A stretch of DNA of 64,000 nt, from contig NZ_SJKB01000007.1 in assembly GCF_004331465.1 (NCBI RefSeq), positions 1 to 64,000 of the forward strand. Reading direction: 5' to 3'. Shown here one piece after another: positions 1-8,352 of this stretch. The notes under the pieces were generated by a model. That model saw nothing but the letters and a program-made list of their open reading frames with translations. It had not been told where the DNA came from and did not search any database. The stretch is from Kribbella pittospori. GTDB taxonomy: Bacteria > Actinomycetota > Actinomycetes > Propionibacteriales > Kribbellaceae. Both the position numbers and the translations under genes were made by a program. Every line of letters starts with the position of its first letter. Position 1 is the first letter of the stretch.

Positions 1-92
1 CCCACCGGCTGAACACCCGCCCACGACAGACCCTGGGATGGAAGACTCCAGCCCAAGCCCTCGACGAGGCGCTGCGTGCAACAACTGGTTGA
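1..92 (+). CDS. IS30-family transposase, C-terminal end (partial at window edge)
   Basis: Reading in the third frame from base 3, the first 30 codons end at a TGA at 90-92 and contain RPRQTLGWKTPAQAL. This is the characteristic C-terminal block of IS30-family DDE transposases (NRPRKTLGWKTP-type motif), which cut and paste the element through terminal inverted repeats. The rest of the gene lies left of the window. The right inverted repeat should lie just after the stop, around 93-115, but it cannot be identified without the left end. Whether the element is intact is unknown. Confidence 0.7.
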   Translation, partial: HRLNTRPRQTLGWKTPAQALDEALRATTG

Positions 93-545
93 AACCGCCC
101 GGTCTGTGGTGGTCGATCGGTGCACAATGTCGGTCGTGGACCGCAGCGCCGAGGAGGTCCCCCGAAGGAGCTGTGCCGGGCCTGACCAGGGATCTGGCCG
201 GTCTGGCCCTCGGGGTAGTCGGCTGGGACGTTGGTGACGGGCGGGTGATCGGCCGGCCACCGGTGGGAGGCGTGGCCGGGGTTGCCCGCGCGTGTTGAGC
301 GCGGGTTCAGTGCGGGGTGGGCGGTTGGTGGTGGGGGTGCTGCTCGGGGCGGCGCCGTGAACAGTTTGTGGTGACGGTGAACAGCTCGTGCCGTGTCGAA
401 GGTCCCCAGATCTTGTTCACGGTCCCGGCACCTAGCGCCGGGTGGTCAACGTGGTGGTGCGAGCTTGTGCACGGCTCGACCATGTCAACTGGTGGTGGGT
501 GGTTGGCCGGTGCACAAGGTCGCAGGATGTAGGTGGTCGGGCGGC
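93..545. other. Intergenic region without a supported gene
   Basis: No reading frame here has convincing codon usage or a recognisable product. The stretch holds a direct repeat GTGAACAG at 357-364 and 377-384 (20-bp period), an inverted copy GTTCAC at 415-420, and a 9-bp inverted repeat CTTGTGCAC (464-472) / GTGCACAAG (510-518). It probably contains the outer end of the IS30-type element plus spacer DNA downstream of the lactonase gene on the minus strand. Confidence 0.5.
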
Positions 546-1391
546 TCACGGCCAGCCCGCGGGTGGGGTTGGGGCCTTGTGGGTCAGGATACGGCCGGTG
601 CGGTCGGAGAGGAGGCGGTCGAGGTTGGACTCGAACGACTCCTGCATGTGCCAGTCCGCAGTCAGCATGTAGAGGGTGCCGTCGTCGCCGAGCGTGCAGG
701 CGAAGCCGGCGTGCTTCAGTGGGACGGTCTCGAGGATCTCTCCGCCTTCGGCGATGCGCAGGCAGGCTGGGCCGTTGTCCGCCCAGCCGGGAGTCCAGAT
801 GGCGCCGTCGGCGTCCATCACCATGCCGTCGCCGGTGTGAGGTGCCCACACGCGCCGACTCGACAGCGAGCCGTCGGCTGAGACGTCGTACGCCGTCAGC
901 GTCTGAGCAAACGACTCGGCGATGACGAGAGTCGAGTTGTCCGGCGTGATCACCATGCCGTTCGGGAAGGCGAGCTCGTCGGCCACGCGTCGTACGGCGC
1001 CGTCGGGGGTGATCAGCACGATGAAGCCGGGGCGCTCGTCCTCATCAGGGTGGAAGTCGCAACCACCGTTGACGTAGATGTTGCCGCGCCCGTCGACGAC
1101 AATCTCGTTCAACCCGCCGTACACCGAGAGGTCCGCATGCACGACCAGGTCGCCAGATGGCTCCTGCCGCAGCACCAAACCCTCCGGACCCGACGTCACC
1201 AGCAACCGCCCATCCGGAAGCCAATCAATCGAGAACGGCAACGTCGTCGGGACGCGAGCCATCACCTCGCACTTACCGGACGCATCAACCGCCAGCACCT
1301 CCTGAGCACCCCAGTTGGAGCACCACAACCGCCCATTACGCCACCGCGCCGACTCCCCAATCACCAGCCCACTCATCAGTACCTCAGCCAT
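546..1391 (-). CDS. SMP-30/gluconolactonase-family sugar lactonase
   Basis: 281-residue beta-propeller protein of the SMP-30/gluconolactonase/LRE family, which hydrolyses sugar-acid lactones using a divalent metal. Visible are the N-terminal metal ligand Glu13 (IGESARW), the LNEIVVD and FPNGM asparagines, and the late GDGMVMD aspartate, matching the E/N/N/D metal site. ATG at 1391 is chosen because GGAAGGAG lies 5 nt upstream; an in-frame extension to 1436 lacks such a site. It follows a sugar-binding lipoprotein and two permeases on the same strand, so it probably acts on a sugar acid derived from the imported sugar. The substrate cannot be read from sequence. Confidence 0.85.
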   Translation of the reverse strand: MAEVLMSGLVIGESARWRNGRLWCSNWGAQEVLAVDASGKCEVMARVPTTLPFSIDWLPDGRLLVTSGPEGLVLRQEPSGDLVVHADLSVYGGLNEIVVDGRGNIYVNGGCDFHPDEDERPGFIVLITPDGAVRRVADELAFPNGMVITPDNSTLVIAESFAQTLTAYDVSADGSLSSRRVWAPHTGDGMVMDADGAIWTPGWADNGPACLRIAEGGEILETVPLKHAGFACTLGDDGTLYMLTADWHMQESFESNLDRLLSDRTGRILTHKAPTPPAGWP

Positions 1392-1723
1392 CACCACTCC
1401 TTCCGCCGTCTTTACCCCTACACGAACGGAGAACAAGTAGATCGACAGTGGGTTGAGGATTCACGTGATGTGATCCGACGCCCGGGGCGACCAGCAGTCG
1501 CCGTGATCACCTGCGTCGGCGCAGCACTCCGGTCCCCGGGTCTGCCGAGGATTCACGGGCTGCCGGATCCACGGTGTAGTCGCAAGCGGGCGACGCAGGA
1601 GCCTGCGCAAGGCAAGGACGGGTGGGAGGGAGCGGCTGCGAGCACGCGACGGCAGGAGCGCGCGTAGCGGGCGCGTGGGGCCGATTCCAGCCGCCCGGGA
1701 GACCGGGCGGCTGGTCGACGGGA
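1392..1723. other. Intergenic region between binding protein and lactonase
   Basis: No gene is seen in these 332 bases. They contain the hairpin terminator of the upstream binding-protein gene (1687-1714) and an 11-bp direct repeat GAGGATTCACG at 1455-1465 and 1547-1557, the first copy overlapping the palindrome TCACGTGA (1461-1468). These could be regulator sites for a separate promoter of the lactonase gene. That is inference only. Confidence 0.5.
1687..1714 (-). terminator. Hairpin terminator after the sugar-binding protein gene
   Basis: A perfect 12-bp stem, CCAGCCGCCCGG paired with CCGGGCGGCTGG, closes a GAGA tetraloop and begins 9 nt after the stop codon of the binding-protein gene. 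There is no long T run, which is common for actinobacterial intrinsic terminators. Confidence 0.8.
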
Positions 1724-3133
1724 CTACTTCTTGACTGTTTTGTTGTATTGGTCGATTTGGGGCTTGATGGAGTCGGCTGCGGCCTTCATCGCGGTGGCCG
1801 GGTCGGTGCCTAGGACTGCCTTCTCCAGGCCGTCTTCGGAGGCCTTGCGGGCTTGGGGCATGACGCCGAGGATGCAGCCGGAGGAGGCGTTGGTCGGCTT
1901 GGTGTTGTGGAGTTGGGTGATCGCGGTGGTGAACTGCGGGTACTGCGCCACCCACGCCTTGTCCTCGGGGAGGTCCAGGGCCTTGGAGTTGATCGGGAAG
2001 TACCCGGTGCCGGTGTGCCACGCGGCCTGCTGCTCCGGCGAGGAGGCGAACTTCACGAACTCCCAGGAGGCGCGCTTCTCGGCGTCCGAGTGACCCGAGC
2101 CGTCGATCCAGAGCGACGCCCCACCGATGATCGGGCCGCCGCTGTCGGAGGCGGTCAGGTGCGGGAACGGCGCGGTGAGCACGGTGAACTTGCCCTTCGC
2201 CGCGTCCAGGTAGCCACGCAGCGATCCGGTCGACTCCAGGTGCATCGCCGACGTACCGGACTTGAACACGGCCTGCGCGTCGTCGGTCTTCTTGCCGGTG
2301 TTCGGCATCAGGCCCTGCTTGACCATGTCCTGGTACCAGGTGGCGACCTTGACGCCCTGCTCGTCGGCGAAGTTCACCTTGGTGGCCAGGTCCTTGCGGC
2401 CGTTGTCGTTGTCGCAGTACGTCGACCCGGACTGCGCGATCAACTGCTCGATGAACCAGCCGTAGATGGCGGCGTTGAAGCCGTACTGGACCGTCTTCCC
2501 GCCCTGCTTGATCGTCAGCTTCTTCGCGTCCGCCATGATCTCGTCGAGGTTCGTCGGCGGCTTGTTCGGGTCGAGGCCGGCCTTCACGAACGCCTCTTTG
2601 TTGATGTACAGCAGCGGCATCGACGTGTTGAACGGCATCGAGTTCAACTTGCCGTCGATCGAGTAGTAGTTGGCGATGTTCGGCTCGATCGAGTCCAGCG
2701 TGTAGCCGTCCTTGTCGGCGAAGCTCTGCACCGGCACGGTCTGCTTGGAGTCGATCATGAACCGCGAGCCGATGTCGTAGATCTGTACGACCGAAGGCGT
2801 GTTGCCCTGCTGCACCGACGTCTTGTACTTCGTGATCGTCTCGTCGTAGTCGCCCTGGTAGACCGCGGTGACCTCGATCTTGCCGGTGTGGGCGGCGTTG
2901 AACGCCTTCACCAACTTGTCGACGGCCGCGCCGTTGGCGCCCTTCATGCCGTGCCAGAAGGTGATCTTGGTGACGCCGGACGCCTTGTCCAGCGCGTCCG
3001 CGCCGGGCACGTCCTGGCCCCCGCTGGAGCTGCCGGAGTCGTCGCTGCTGCTCCCGCAACCGGCCGCCACCAGGGCGAGCACGGCCAGCAGAGAAGCGCC
3101 GATCGCCGTACGTCGTTGTCGGACTGATCGCAT
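1724..3133 (-). CDS. Sugar ABC transporter substrate-binding lipoprotein (CUT1-type)
   Basis: 469-residue extracellular solute-binding protein family 1. The N-terminus is an Arg-rich n-region, a hydrophobic stretch and the lipobox LVAAGC with the acylated cysteine at residue 26, followed by a Ser/Gly/Asp linker typical of membrane-anchored binding proteins. The mature part carries the usual periplasmic-binding fold pattern (ITFWHGMKGANG near the start; a glycine-rich GGPIIGGASLWI block). It is the third gene of a minus-strand cassette, 15 nt after the second permease, and is closed by a strong hairpin. It should capture an oligo- or monosaccharide at the cell surface for the two permeases. 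No ATPase is present, so a shared MsiK-like ATPase encoded elsewhere is likely. Confidence 0.93.
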   Translation of the reverse strand: MRSVRQRRTAIGASLLAVLALVAAGCGSSSDDSGSSSGGQDVPGADALDKASGVTKITFWHGMKGANGAAVDKLVKAFNAAHTGKIEVTAVYQGDYDETITKYKTSVQQGNTPSVVQIYDIGSRFMIDSKQTVPVQSFADKDGYTLDSIEPNIANYYSIDGKLNSMPFNTSMPLLYINKEAFVKAGLDPNKPPTNLDEIMADAKKLTIKQGGKTVQYGFNAAIYGWFIEQLIAQSGSTYCDNDNGRKDLATKVNFADEQGVKVATWYQDMVKQGLMPNTGKKTDDAQAVFKSGTSAMHLESTGSLRGYLDAAKGKFTVLTAPFPHLTASDSGGPIIGGASLWIDGSGHSDAEKRASWEFVKFASSPEQQAAWHTGTGYFPINSKALDLPEDKAWVAQYPQFTTAITQLHNTKPTNASSGCILGVMPQARKASEDGLEKAVLGTDPATAMKAAADSIKPQIDQYNKTVKK

Positions 3134-3148
3134 CGCAGTTGCCTTTCT

Positions 3149-4000
3149 TTACCGAATGGCGCCCGCGGTCAGTCCGCGGACGATGAATCGCTGGCCGAAG
3201 ATCACGATGGCCAGGGTGGGAACGATGGACAGGGTGACGCCGGCCAGGATCAGGCCGGGGTCGGCCGCCTCGACGTCGTTGAGCTGGCTGATGCCGATCT
3301 GCAAGGTACGGCGGGATGCCGAGTCGCCGATCAGCAGCGGCCAGAAGAACTGGTTCCACGCGGACAGGAAGACGTACAGCCCGACCGCGGTCAGGGCCGG
3401 CTTGTTCAGCGGCAGCAGGATCCGGCGCAGGAACCGCCAGTGCCCGCAGCCGTCGATGGTTGCCGCGTCCCGCAGTTCGGTGGGGAACTGCAGGAACGAC
3501 TGCCGCAGCAGGAACACGCCGAACGCGTTCGCCAGGAACGGCAGCACCAGCGCGATCATCGTCCCGGCGTACGTCGCGGTGAGCCGTTGACCACCGAGCT
3601 CCCAGCCGGTGATGGTCAGGTAGTTCGGCAGCACGATCGATTCCCACGGCACCATCAGCGTGGCCAGGAACAACCCGAACAGCACCGAGCGTCCCCACAT
3701 CTTCATGAAGGCGAACGCGTACGCCGCCAGCACACTGGTGATCAGCTGCGACACAGTGATGATCGAGGTCTGCAGGATCGAGTTCAGGTACTGCTGCCCG
3801 ATCGGCGTCCCGGACGACGACGCGCCCTTGTAGTTGCCGGTGAAGATGCCGTGCGGGAACAGATCCGGCGGGTACGACGAGATCTGGCCGGGCGACATGA
3901 TCGATCCCGCGATCACGTAGTACACCGGGAAGATGACCGCGAGAGCCGCGAGGATCAGGACGGCGTACGTGATCAGCCGTCCGGCGGTGAGTCGCCTCAC
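3149..4000 (-). CDS. Sugar ABC transporter permease (MalG-like)
   Basis: 283-residue inner-membrane permease with about six hydrophobic helices. The cytoplasmic EAA loop, which docks to the ATPase, is visible at roughly residues 175-198 (ELRDAATIDGCG, followed by LPL). The start is GTG at 4000, which overlaps the stop of the preceding permease gene as GTGA (3997-4000), so the two are translationally coupled; the open frame runs further upstream but only inside the neighbouring gene. This type normally pairs with a MalF-like partner to form the transmembrane channel for the sugar delivered by the lipoprotein. Confidence 0.92.
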   Translation of the reverse strand: MRRLTAGRLITYAVLILAALAVIFPVYYVIAGSIMSPGQISSYPPDLFPHGIFTGNYKGASSSGTPIGQQYLNSILQTSIITVSQLITSVLAAYAFAFMKMWGRSVLFGLFLATLMVPWESIVLPNYLTITGWELGGQRLTATYAGTMIALVLPFLANAFGVFLLRQSFLQFPTELRDAATIDGCGHWRFLRRILLPLNKPALTAVGLYVFLSAWNQFFWPLLIGDSASRRTLQIGISQLNDVEAADPGLILAGVTLSIVPTLAIVIFGQRFIVRGLTAGAIR

Positions 4001-4953
4001 TTGTAGTGCACCCGCCTTTCCAGTAAGCCGAACTGGACCGCCGTGCAGACGAGCAGGATCACCAGCAGCACGATCGCCTGCGCGGACGCGGCGCCGAAGT
4101 CGCTCGCGTTGTTCGCGAAAGCGGTGTGGTAGATCGAGTAGACGAGCGTCTTGGTCGACTGCTCCGGGCCGCCTTCCGGCGTGAGGATCTTGATCTGGCC
4201 GAAGCCCTGCAGCGACTGGATCGTCGAGATCACGATCAGGAAGAACAGTTGCGGGCCGAGCAGCGGGACGGTGATGTGCCGCGACGCCCGCCAGCCGCCG
4301 GCGCCGTCCAGAGTCGCCGCCTCGTTGATCTCGGTCGGGATCGCGCCGATGCCCGCGGACAGGACCAGCACGTTGTAGCCGATGCTCATCCAGACCGTGG
4401 TGATGGCGACGCTGATCAGCGCCCAGGACGGATCCGTGAGCCATCCGATCCGGTCCACCCCGAACCGGCCGAGCAGGCCGTTCGCGAGCCCGATCGCCGG
4501 GTTGTAGATGGTGGCGAAGATGACGGACGCGCTGGCGACCGAGAACGCGAACGGCAGCGCGAACGCGGTCCGGAAGATCCGGATGCCCTTGATGTGCTGC
4601 TCGAGCAGCAGCACGATCACCAGGCCGCCGAGTACGCCGGGGATCACGGTGAGCAGCACGAACGCGAAGGTCACCCAGAGGATGTGCCGGAACTCAGCGG
4701 AGCCGAGCATGTCGCGGTAGTGCTGCAGTCCGACGAACGCATCCGGCCGGCCGAACAGGTCGGAGCCGTGCAGCGACAGCGAGACGGACTTGCCGAGCGG
4801 CCAGACGATGAAGAGCGCGAACACCACCAGGCAGGGCACGAGCATCAGCCAGGACAGCAGGGACGCCGGGGTGGGGCGGCGGCTTGTCGCGGCCGCGACG
4901 GCCGCGGGTGTGGTGCGGCGGCTTTTGGCGGCCGATACCGTACGTGTAGTCAA
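3997..4953 (-). CDS. Sugar ABC transporter permease (MalF-like)
   Basis: 318-residue membrane protein with a basic N-terminal tail of about 28 residues, six predicted helices and the EAA loop at about residues 208-220 (EINEAATLDGAG). The start is an uncommon TTG at 4953, chosen because GGAGGT sits 6 nt upstream and no better start exists. It is first in the cassette permease-permease-binding lipoprotein and is divergent from purD across 75 bases. It forms the import channel together with the downstream permease. Confidence 0.92.
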   Translation of the reverse strand: MTTRTVSAAKSRRTTPAAVAAATSRRPTPASLLSWLMLVPCLVVFALFIVWPLGKSVSLSLHGSDLFGRPDAFVGLQHYRDMLGSAEFRHILWVTFAFVLLTVIPGVLGGLVIVLLLEQHIKGIRIFRTAFALPFAFSVASASVIFATIYNPAIGLANGLLGRFGVDRIGWLTDPSWALISVAITTVWMSIGYNVLVLSAGIGAIPTEINEAATLDGAGGWRASRHITVPLLGPQLFFLIVISTIQSLQGFGQIKILTPEGGPEQSTKTLVYSIYHTAFANNASDFGAASAQAIVLLVILLVCTAVQFGLLERRVHYK

Positions 4954-5014
4954 TCGCTTACCTCCAGTAGAGCGCAGTCTTACACCGCCCGGGGCCTACT
5001 AAGCCAGAGCACGC

Positions 5015-5029
5015 TAGGCTGAGGGCCCG
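5015..5029 (+). promoter_or_regulatory. -10 box TAGGCT placing purD transcript start at its GTG
   Basis: TAGGCT (5015-5020) ends 8 nt before the GTG start of purD. In actinobacteria a -10 box 5-8 nt before the start codon indicates a leaderless mRNA. No clear -35 box is visible, and no ribosome binding site precedes the GTG. Confidence 0.55.
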
Positions 5030-6306
5030 TGAAGGTCTTGGTGGTCGGCTCGGGTGGCCGCGAACATGCACTGGTCTGGGCGCTGGCCCAGGACCCTGAG
5101 GTCGACGCGGTCGTCGCGGCCCCGGGTAACCCTGGCATCGCCGTGTTGCGTCCGGCGTACGACGGGCAAACGATTGTTTGCTGTTCGGTGGACATCTCCG
5201 ACCACGATGCGGTCGTCGCCCTGGCGAAGGAGATGGGCGCGGACCTGGTCGTGGTCGGGCCGGAGGCGCCGCTGGTCGCCGGGCTGGCCGATCCGCTCCG
5301 CGATGCGGGCATCGCGGTCTTCGGGCCGTCCAAGGACGCCGCCCAGATCGAGGGGTCGAAGGCGTTCGCCAAGGACGTGATGGCCACGGCGAGCGTGCCG
5401 ACCGGCCGGGCCTACGTCTGTACCACGCCCGAGCAGGCCGCGACCGCGATCGACGCGTTCGGGCCGCCGTACGTCGTGAAGGATGACGGACTGGCCGCGG
5501 GCAAGGGTGTCGTGGTGACGTCCGACCGCGACGAGGCGCTCGCGCACGCGGCGGGTTGCGAGCAGGTGCTGATCGAGGAGTACCTCGACGGCCCGGAGGT
5601 GTCGCTGTTCGCGATCAGCGACGGTACGACGGTGCTGCCGCTGCAGCCGGCGCAGGACTTCAAGCGCCTCGGCGACAACGACGAGGGCCCGAACACCGGC
5701 GGCATGGGCGCCTACACACCGTTGCCCTGGGCACCGGACAAGCTGGTCGAGGAGATCACCGAGAAGGTGATCCAGCCAACGATCGACGAACTGCGCCACC
5801 GCGGTACGCCGTTCACCGGACTGCTGTACGCCGGTCTGGCGCTGACGTCGCGCGGGGTCCGGGTGATCGAGTTCAACTGCCGCTTCGGCGACCCGGAGAC
5901 GCAGGCGCTGCTTCCGTTGCTGAAGACCCCGCTGGGCGGAGTCCTGTACGCCGCCGCCACCGGCAAGCTGGCCGATCAGGAGCCACTGGCCTGGCAGACC
6001 GGTTCCGCCGTGGCGGTCGTGGTCGCCGCGAAGAAGTACCCGGCCAGCCCGCGCAGCGGCGACGTGATCAGCGGTGTCGACCAGGCCGAGGCCGACGGCG
6101 TCCAGGTCTTCCACGCGGGTACGGCGCTCGACGGTGACGACCTGGTCACCTCGGGAGGCCGCGTGCTCGCGGTCAGCGCGGCCGGCGAGGACCTGGACGA
6201 GGCCCGCCGGCGTGCGTACGCCGCGGTCGGCCAGATCCGGATCAAGGGCTCCCAGCACCGCACCGACATCGCCTTGAAGGCCGCCCGCGGCGAGATCACC
6301 GTCTGA
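5029..6306 (+). CDS. purD: Phosphoribosylamine--glycine ligase (GAR synthetase)
   Basis: 425 residues, full length for PurD. It joins glycine to 5-phosphoribosylamine with ATP in the second step of purine synthesis, in the cytosol. Diagnostic segments are the N-terminal VLVVGSGGREHAL loop, the ATP-grasp region with PYVVKDDGLAAGKGV, and the metal-binding EFNCRFGDPE signature. GTG 5029 is the first codon of the conserved N-terminus and lies right behind a TAGGCT -10 box, suggesting a leaderless transcript. It is the first of several purine genes dispersed over 24 kb (purB, purC, purSQL follow on the same strand). Confidence 0.97.
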   Translation: MKVLVVGSGGREHALVWALAQDPEVDAVVAAPGNPGIAVLRPAYDGQTIVCCSVDISDHDAVVALAKEMGADLVVVGPEAPLVAGLADPLRDAGIAVFGPSKDAAQIEGSKAFAKDVMATASVPTGRAYVCTTPEQAATAIDAFGPPYVVKDDGLAAGKGVVVTSDRDEALAHAAGCEQVLIEEYLDGPEVSLFAISDGTTVLPLQPAQDFKRLGDNDEGPNTGGMGAYTPLPWAPDKLVEEITEKVIQPTIDELRHRGTPFTGLLYAGLALTSRGVRVIEFNCRFGDPETQALLPLLKTPLGGVLYAAATGKLADQEPLAWQTGSAVAVVVAAKKYPASPRSGDVISGVDQAEADGVQVFHAGTALDGDDLVTSGGRVLAVSAAGEDLDEARRRAYAAVGQIRIKGSQHRTDIALKAARGEITV

Positions 6307-6382
6307 TCCGACGTTCCGCGGGAACCTCCTCGCTCCGGCCGACACATACACAGTGCAAGGGTCGTGAGGCGGAGGGAGCGGC

Positions 6383-6982
6383 ATGCAGGCGGTGTGGGAC
6401 GGAGTGGTGGTGCCCGCGGGATCGGAACGGCGGCTGTGGGATCGGACCGCGGACGGTGACGCGGAGGCGTTCGCGCAGTTGTACGACCGGCATGCCCGGG
6501 CGGTCTACAACTTCCTGCACCGGCGCACAGCGTCCTGGAGCGATGCCGAGGATCTGACCTCGGCGGTCTTCCTGCAGGCGTGGCGGCGACGGCACGAGGT
6601 GGTGCTCGACCGCGACTCCGCGTTGCCCTGGCTGCTCCGGACCGCCGACTACACGGTGCGGAACGACTGGCGCTCCAAGCTCCGCTACCGGCGTGCTCTG
6701 GCCGCGGCGGAACAACTGCCCACCGAGATCGGCGACCACGCCGATGACGTGGCCGGCCGCCTCGACGACGACCAGCGGATCCGCGCGGCCCGCGAGTCGC
6801 TGAAGCACCTGCGCCGGCACGAACGCGAGATCGTCGAACTCTGTGTCTGGGCCGGTCTGGACCAGGCCGCGGCCGCCGTCGCGCTCGACGTACCGATCGG
6901 GACCGTGAAGTCCCGGCTGTCCCGCGCCCGCAAGCGCCTGCGCGAACTCAATCATCCTTCTGCCGTGGAGAGCGACCGATGA
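6383..6982 (+). CDS. ECF-type RNA polymerase sigma factor
   Basis: 199-residue sigma-70 family protein of the extracytoplasmic function class. Region 2 (about residues 28-70, with FAQLYDRHARAVYNFL and DAEDLTSAVF) binds core polymerase and the -10 element. Region 4 (about 138-187, with a helix-turn-helix ending GTVKSRLSRARKRL) reads the -35 element. The ATG at 6383 follows GGAGGGAG. Its stop overlaps the start of the next gene as ATGA, so that membrane protein is co-translated and may be its regulator. Confidence 0.9.
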   Translation: MQAVWDGVVVPAGSERRLWDRTADGDAEAFAQLYDRHARAVYNFLHRRTASWSDAEDLTSAVFLQAWRRRHEVVLDRDSALPWLLRTADYTVRNDWRSKLRYRRALAAAEQLPTEIGDHADDVAGRLDDDQRIRAARESLKHLRRHEREIVELCVWAGLDQAAAAVALDVPIGTVKSRLSRARKRLRELNHPSAVESDR

Positions 6983-7884
6983 ACACACTGCCGCCCGAAG
7001 GGGATCTGCGCCCGGCGACGCGGGAACGTCAGCGCGCCGAGTTGACGGCGATCGTCGAGCACGAGTCCGCCAACGCACGCCCGCGCCGCCTGCTGGTTCC
7101 ACTGGCCGCCGCGGCTGCGATCGCCCTGATCGCCGGCGCGGCGATCGCCGTACCCGCACTGAGCGACCACAAGTCGGCCGGCCCGGCCGGAAACCCCAAC
7201 CCCGTTGCGTTGGGTGTGACGGTCTTCACACCGATCGCCGCCGGTCAGCAGACTGCCCTGACCTGGGAGTGCGGGGACAAGATGACCTACTCGCCGCCGG
7301 CGGAGAAAGTGGCCGGCTTCCGGGCCGTGAACCCGCCGGCGGACGCCGTCGCGACCACATTCGTGGTCATGCACGCGATCGGTAACTGGAAGTTCTGCGG
7401 GTACGACTCGAACGGCAAGCGGTCGACCGGCGGGATCCAGAAACCGGGCGACGACATGATGGACCCGGTGGAGATGCGCGGAGCCGGTGCCGGATCGTAC
7501 GTCGAGGGTGTGGCTCGCATCACCATCACTCCGCTCGGCGGACAGCCGTACGAGGCGGACCTCCAGCACGGGTTCTTCTACGCGTCCGTGCCGAACGTGC
7601 CCTTCGCCGGGAAGGGCACCGACAGCACGCCGACGGAGTACATGGTCCGCGCGTACGACGCGAGTGGCGCGCTGATCTACACCAGCCCGAAGACCAGGGG
7701 CGAACGCCAGGCCCGGGACGCCCGCTGCGTTGTGGACGCCACCGGCGAGAGGTTCCTGCGGCCGTACCCGCCAGGCTTCAAGATCACCGACCCCGAGCTG
7801 AACCTGTCCACCGAGCACCCTGCGGCCGGTATGCCGGACCCCAAGTCCTGTGTCCGCGCCCACACCTGGAACTGGCTGCCCTGA
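6979..7884 (+). CDS. Single-pass membrane protein co-translated with ECF sigma factor
   Basis: 301 residues: about 38 cytosolic residues, one transmembrane helix (about 39-62), then an extracytoplasmic domain of about 235 residues with conserved-looking Cys residues (WECGDK, KFCGYD, ARCVVD, KSCVRA). It overlaps the sigma gene by 4 nt. This arrangement is what an anti-sigma factor or sensor partner would have, but I see no zinc-binding HxxxCxxC motif in the short cytosolic part, so the role is inferred only from context. I do not recognise the extracellular domain. Confidence 0.75.
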   Translation: MNTLPPEGDLRPATRERQRAELTAIVEHESANARPRRLLVPLAAAAAIALIAGAAIAVPALSDHKSAGPAGNPNPVALGVTVFTPIAAGQQTALTWECGDKMTYSPPAEKVAGFRAVNPPADAVATTFVVMHAIGNWKFCGYDSNGKRSTGGIQKPGDDMMDPVEMRGAGAGSYVEGVARITITPLGGQPYEADLQHGFFYASVPNVPFAGKGTDSTPTEYMVRAYDASGALIYTSPKTRGERQARDARCVVDATGERFLRPYPPGFKITDPELNLSTEHPAAGMPDPKSCVRAHTWNWLP

Positions 7885-7903
7885 CGCCTGCGAGGATGGC
7901 GGG

Positions 7904-8338
7904 GTGTTGCGCAGCTGGAAGGTCGCCCTGTTCGCCCTGCTGATCGGGGTCGCGTTCGCAGCGTGGTCTGCGGCCCGTGGGAACGGTGGGTCCGCCGTCG
8001 TGCAGCTGGCGACCTTCGTCGTACTCGCGTTCCTGTTCTCGCCGCTGGTGTTCCCGCGATCGGTGCGCGCCGCCGAGGCGGCGGCTCGAGGCAAACCCGT
8101 CGTCTACTGGCGACCTGGCTGCCAGTACTGCCTGCGGCTGCGGCTGGCGCTGATCGGTGTGGCCGGTCGAGCGTCCTGGGTCAACATCTGGACGGATCCC
8201 GAGGCCGCTGCCGCGGTGCGGGCGGTGGCGAACGGTAACGAGACCGTACCGACCGTGGTGGTGGACGGCGAGAGCCGGGTGAATCCCGGGCCCGGGTGGG
8301 TGCGGGAGCGGCTGCGTACCGGACCGGTGGGCGAGTAG
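7904..8338 (+). CDS. Membrane-anchored glutaredoxin/mycoredoxin-like protein
   Basis: 144 residues with two hydrophobic helices in the first 50 residues, then a thioredoxin-fold glutaredoxin domain with the redox motif WRPGCQYC (Cys73, Cys76) and the cis-proline block TVPTVVVDG. Mycoredoxins use such a CxxC to reduce mycothiol mixed disulfides in actinobacteria. GTG 7904 is chosen because GAGGAT, a plausible -10 box, lies 6-7 nt upstream and the longer frame enters the preceding gene. The membrane anchor means the active site faces one membrane surface; which side is uncertain. Confidence 0.8.
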   Translation: MLRSWKVALFALLIGVAFAAWSAARGNGGSAVVQLATFVVLAFLFSPLVFPRSVRAAEAAARGKPVVYWRPGCQYCLRLRLALIGVAGRASWVNIWTDPEAAAAVRAVANGNETVPTVVVDGESRVNPGPGWVRERLRTGPVGE

Positions 8339-8352
8339 CGGACAATAGACGG

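Noticed and set aside
38..298. An 86-codon frame at the left edge
   Set aside because: It overlaps the IS30 transposase tail in another frame and has shadow-like composition.
1461..3698. A 745-codon open frame on the minus strand across the binding-protein gene
   Set aside because: Arg/Gly/His-rich translation typical of an out-of-frame shadow in GC-rich DNA; the overlapping lipoprotein frame has a clear signal and family match.
4954..5028. Riboswitch or attenuator between transporter and purD
   Set aside because: Only 75 bases with a -10 box 8 nt before purD; no room or structure for a purine riboswitch.
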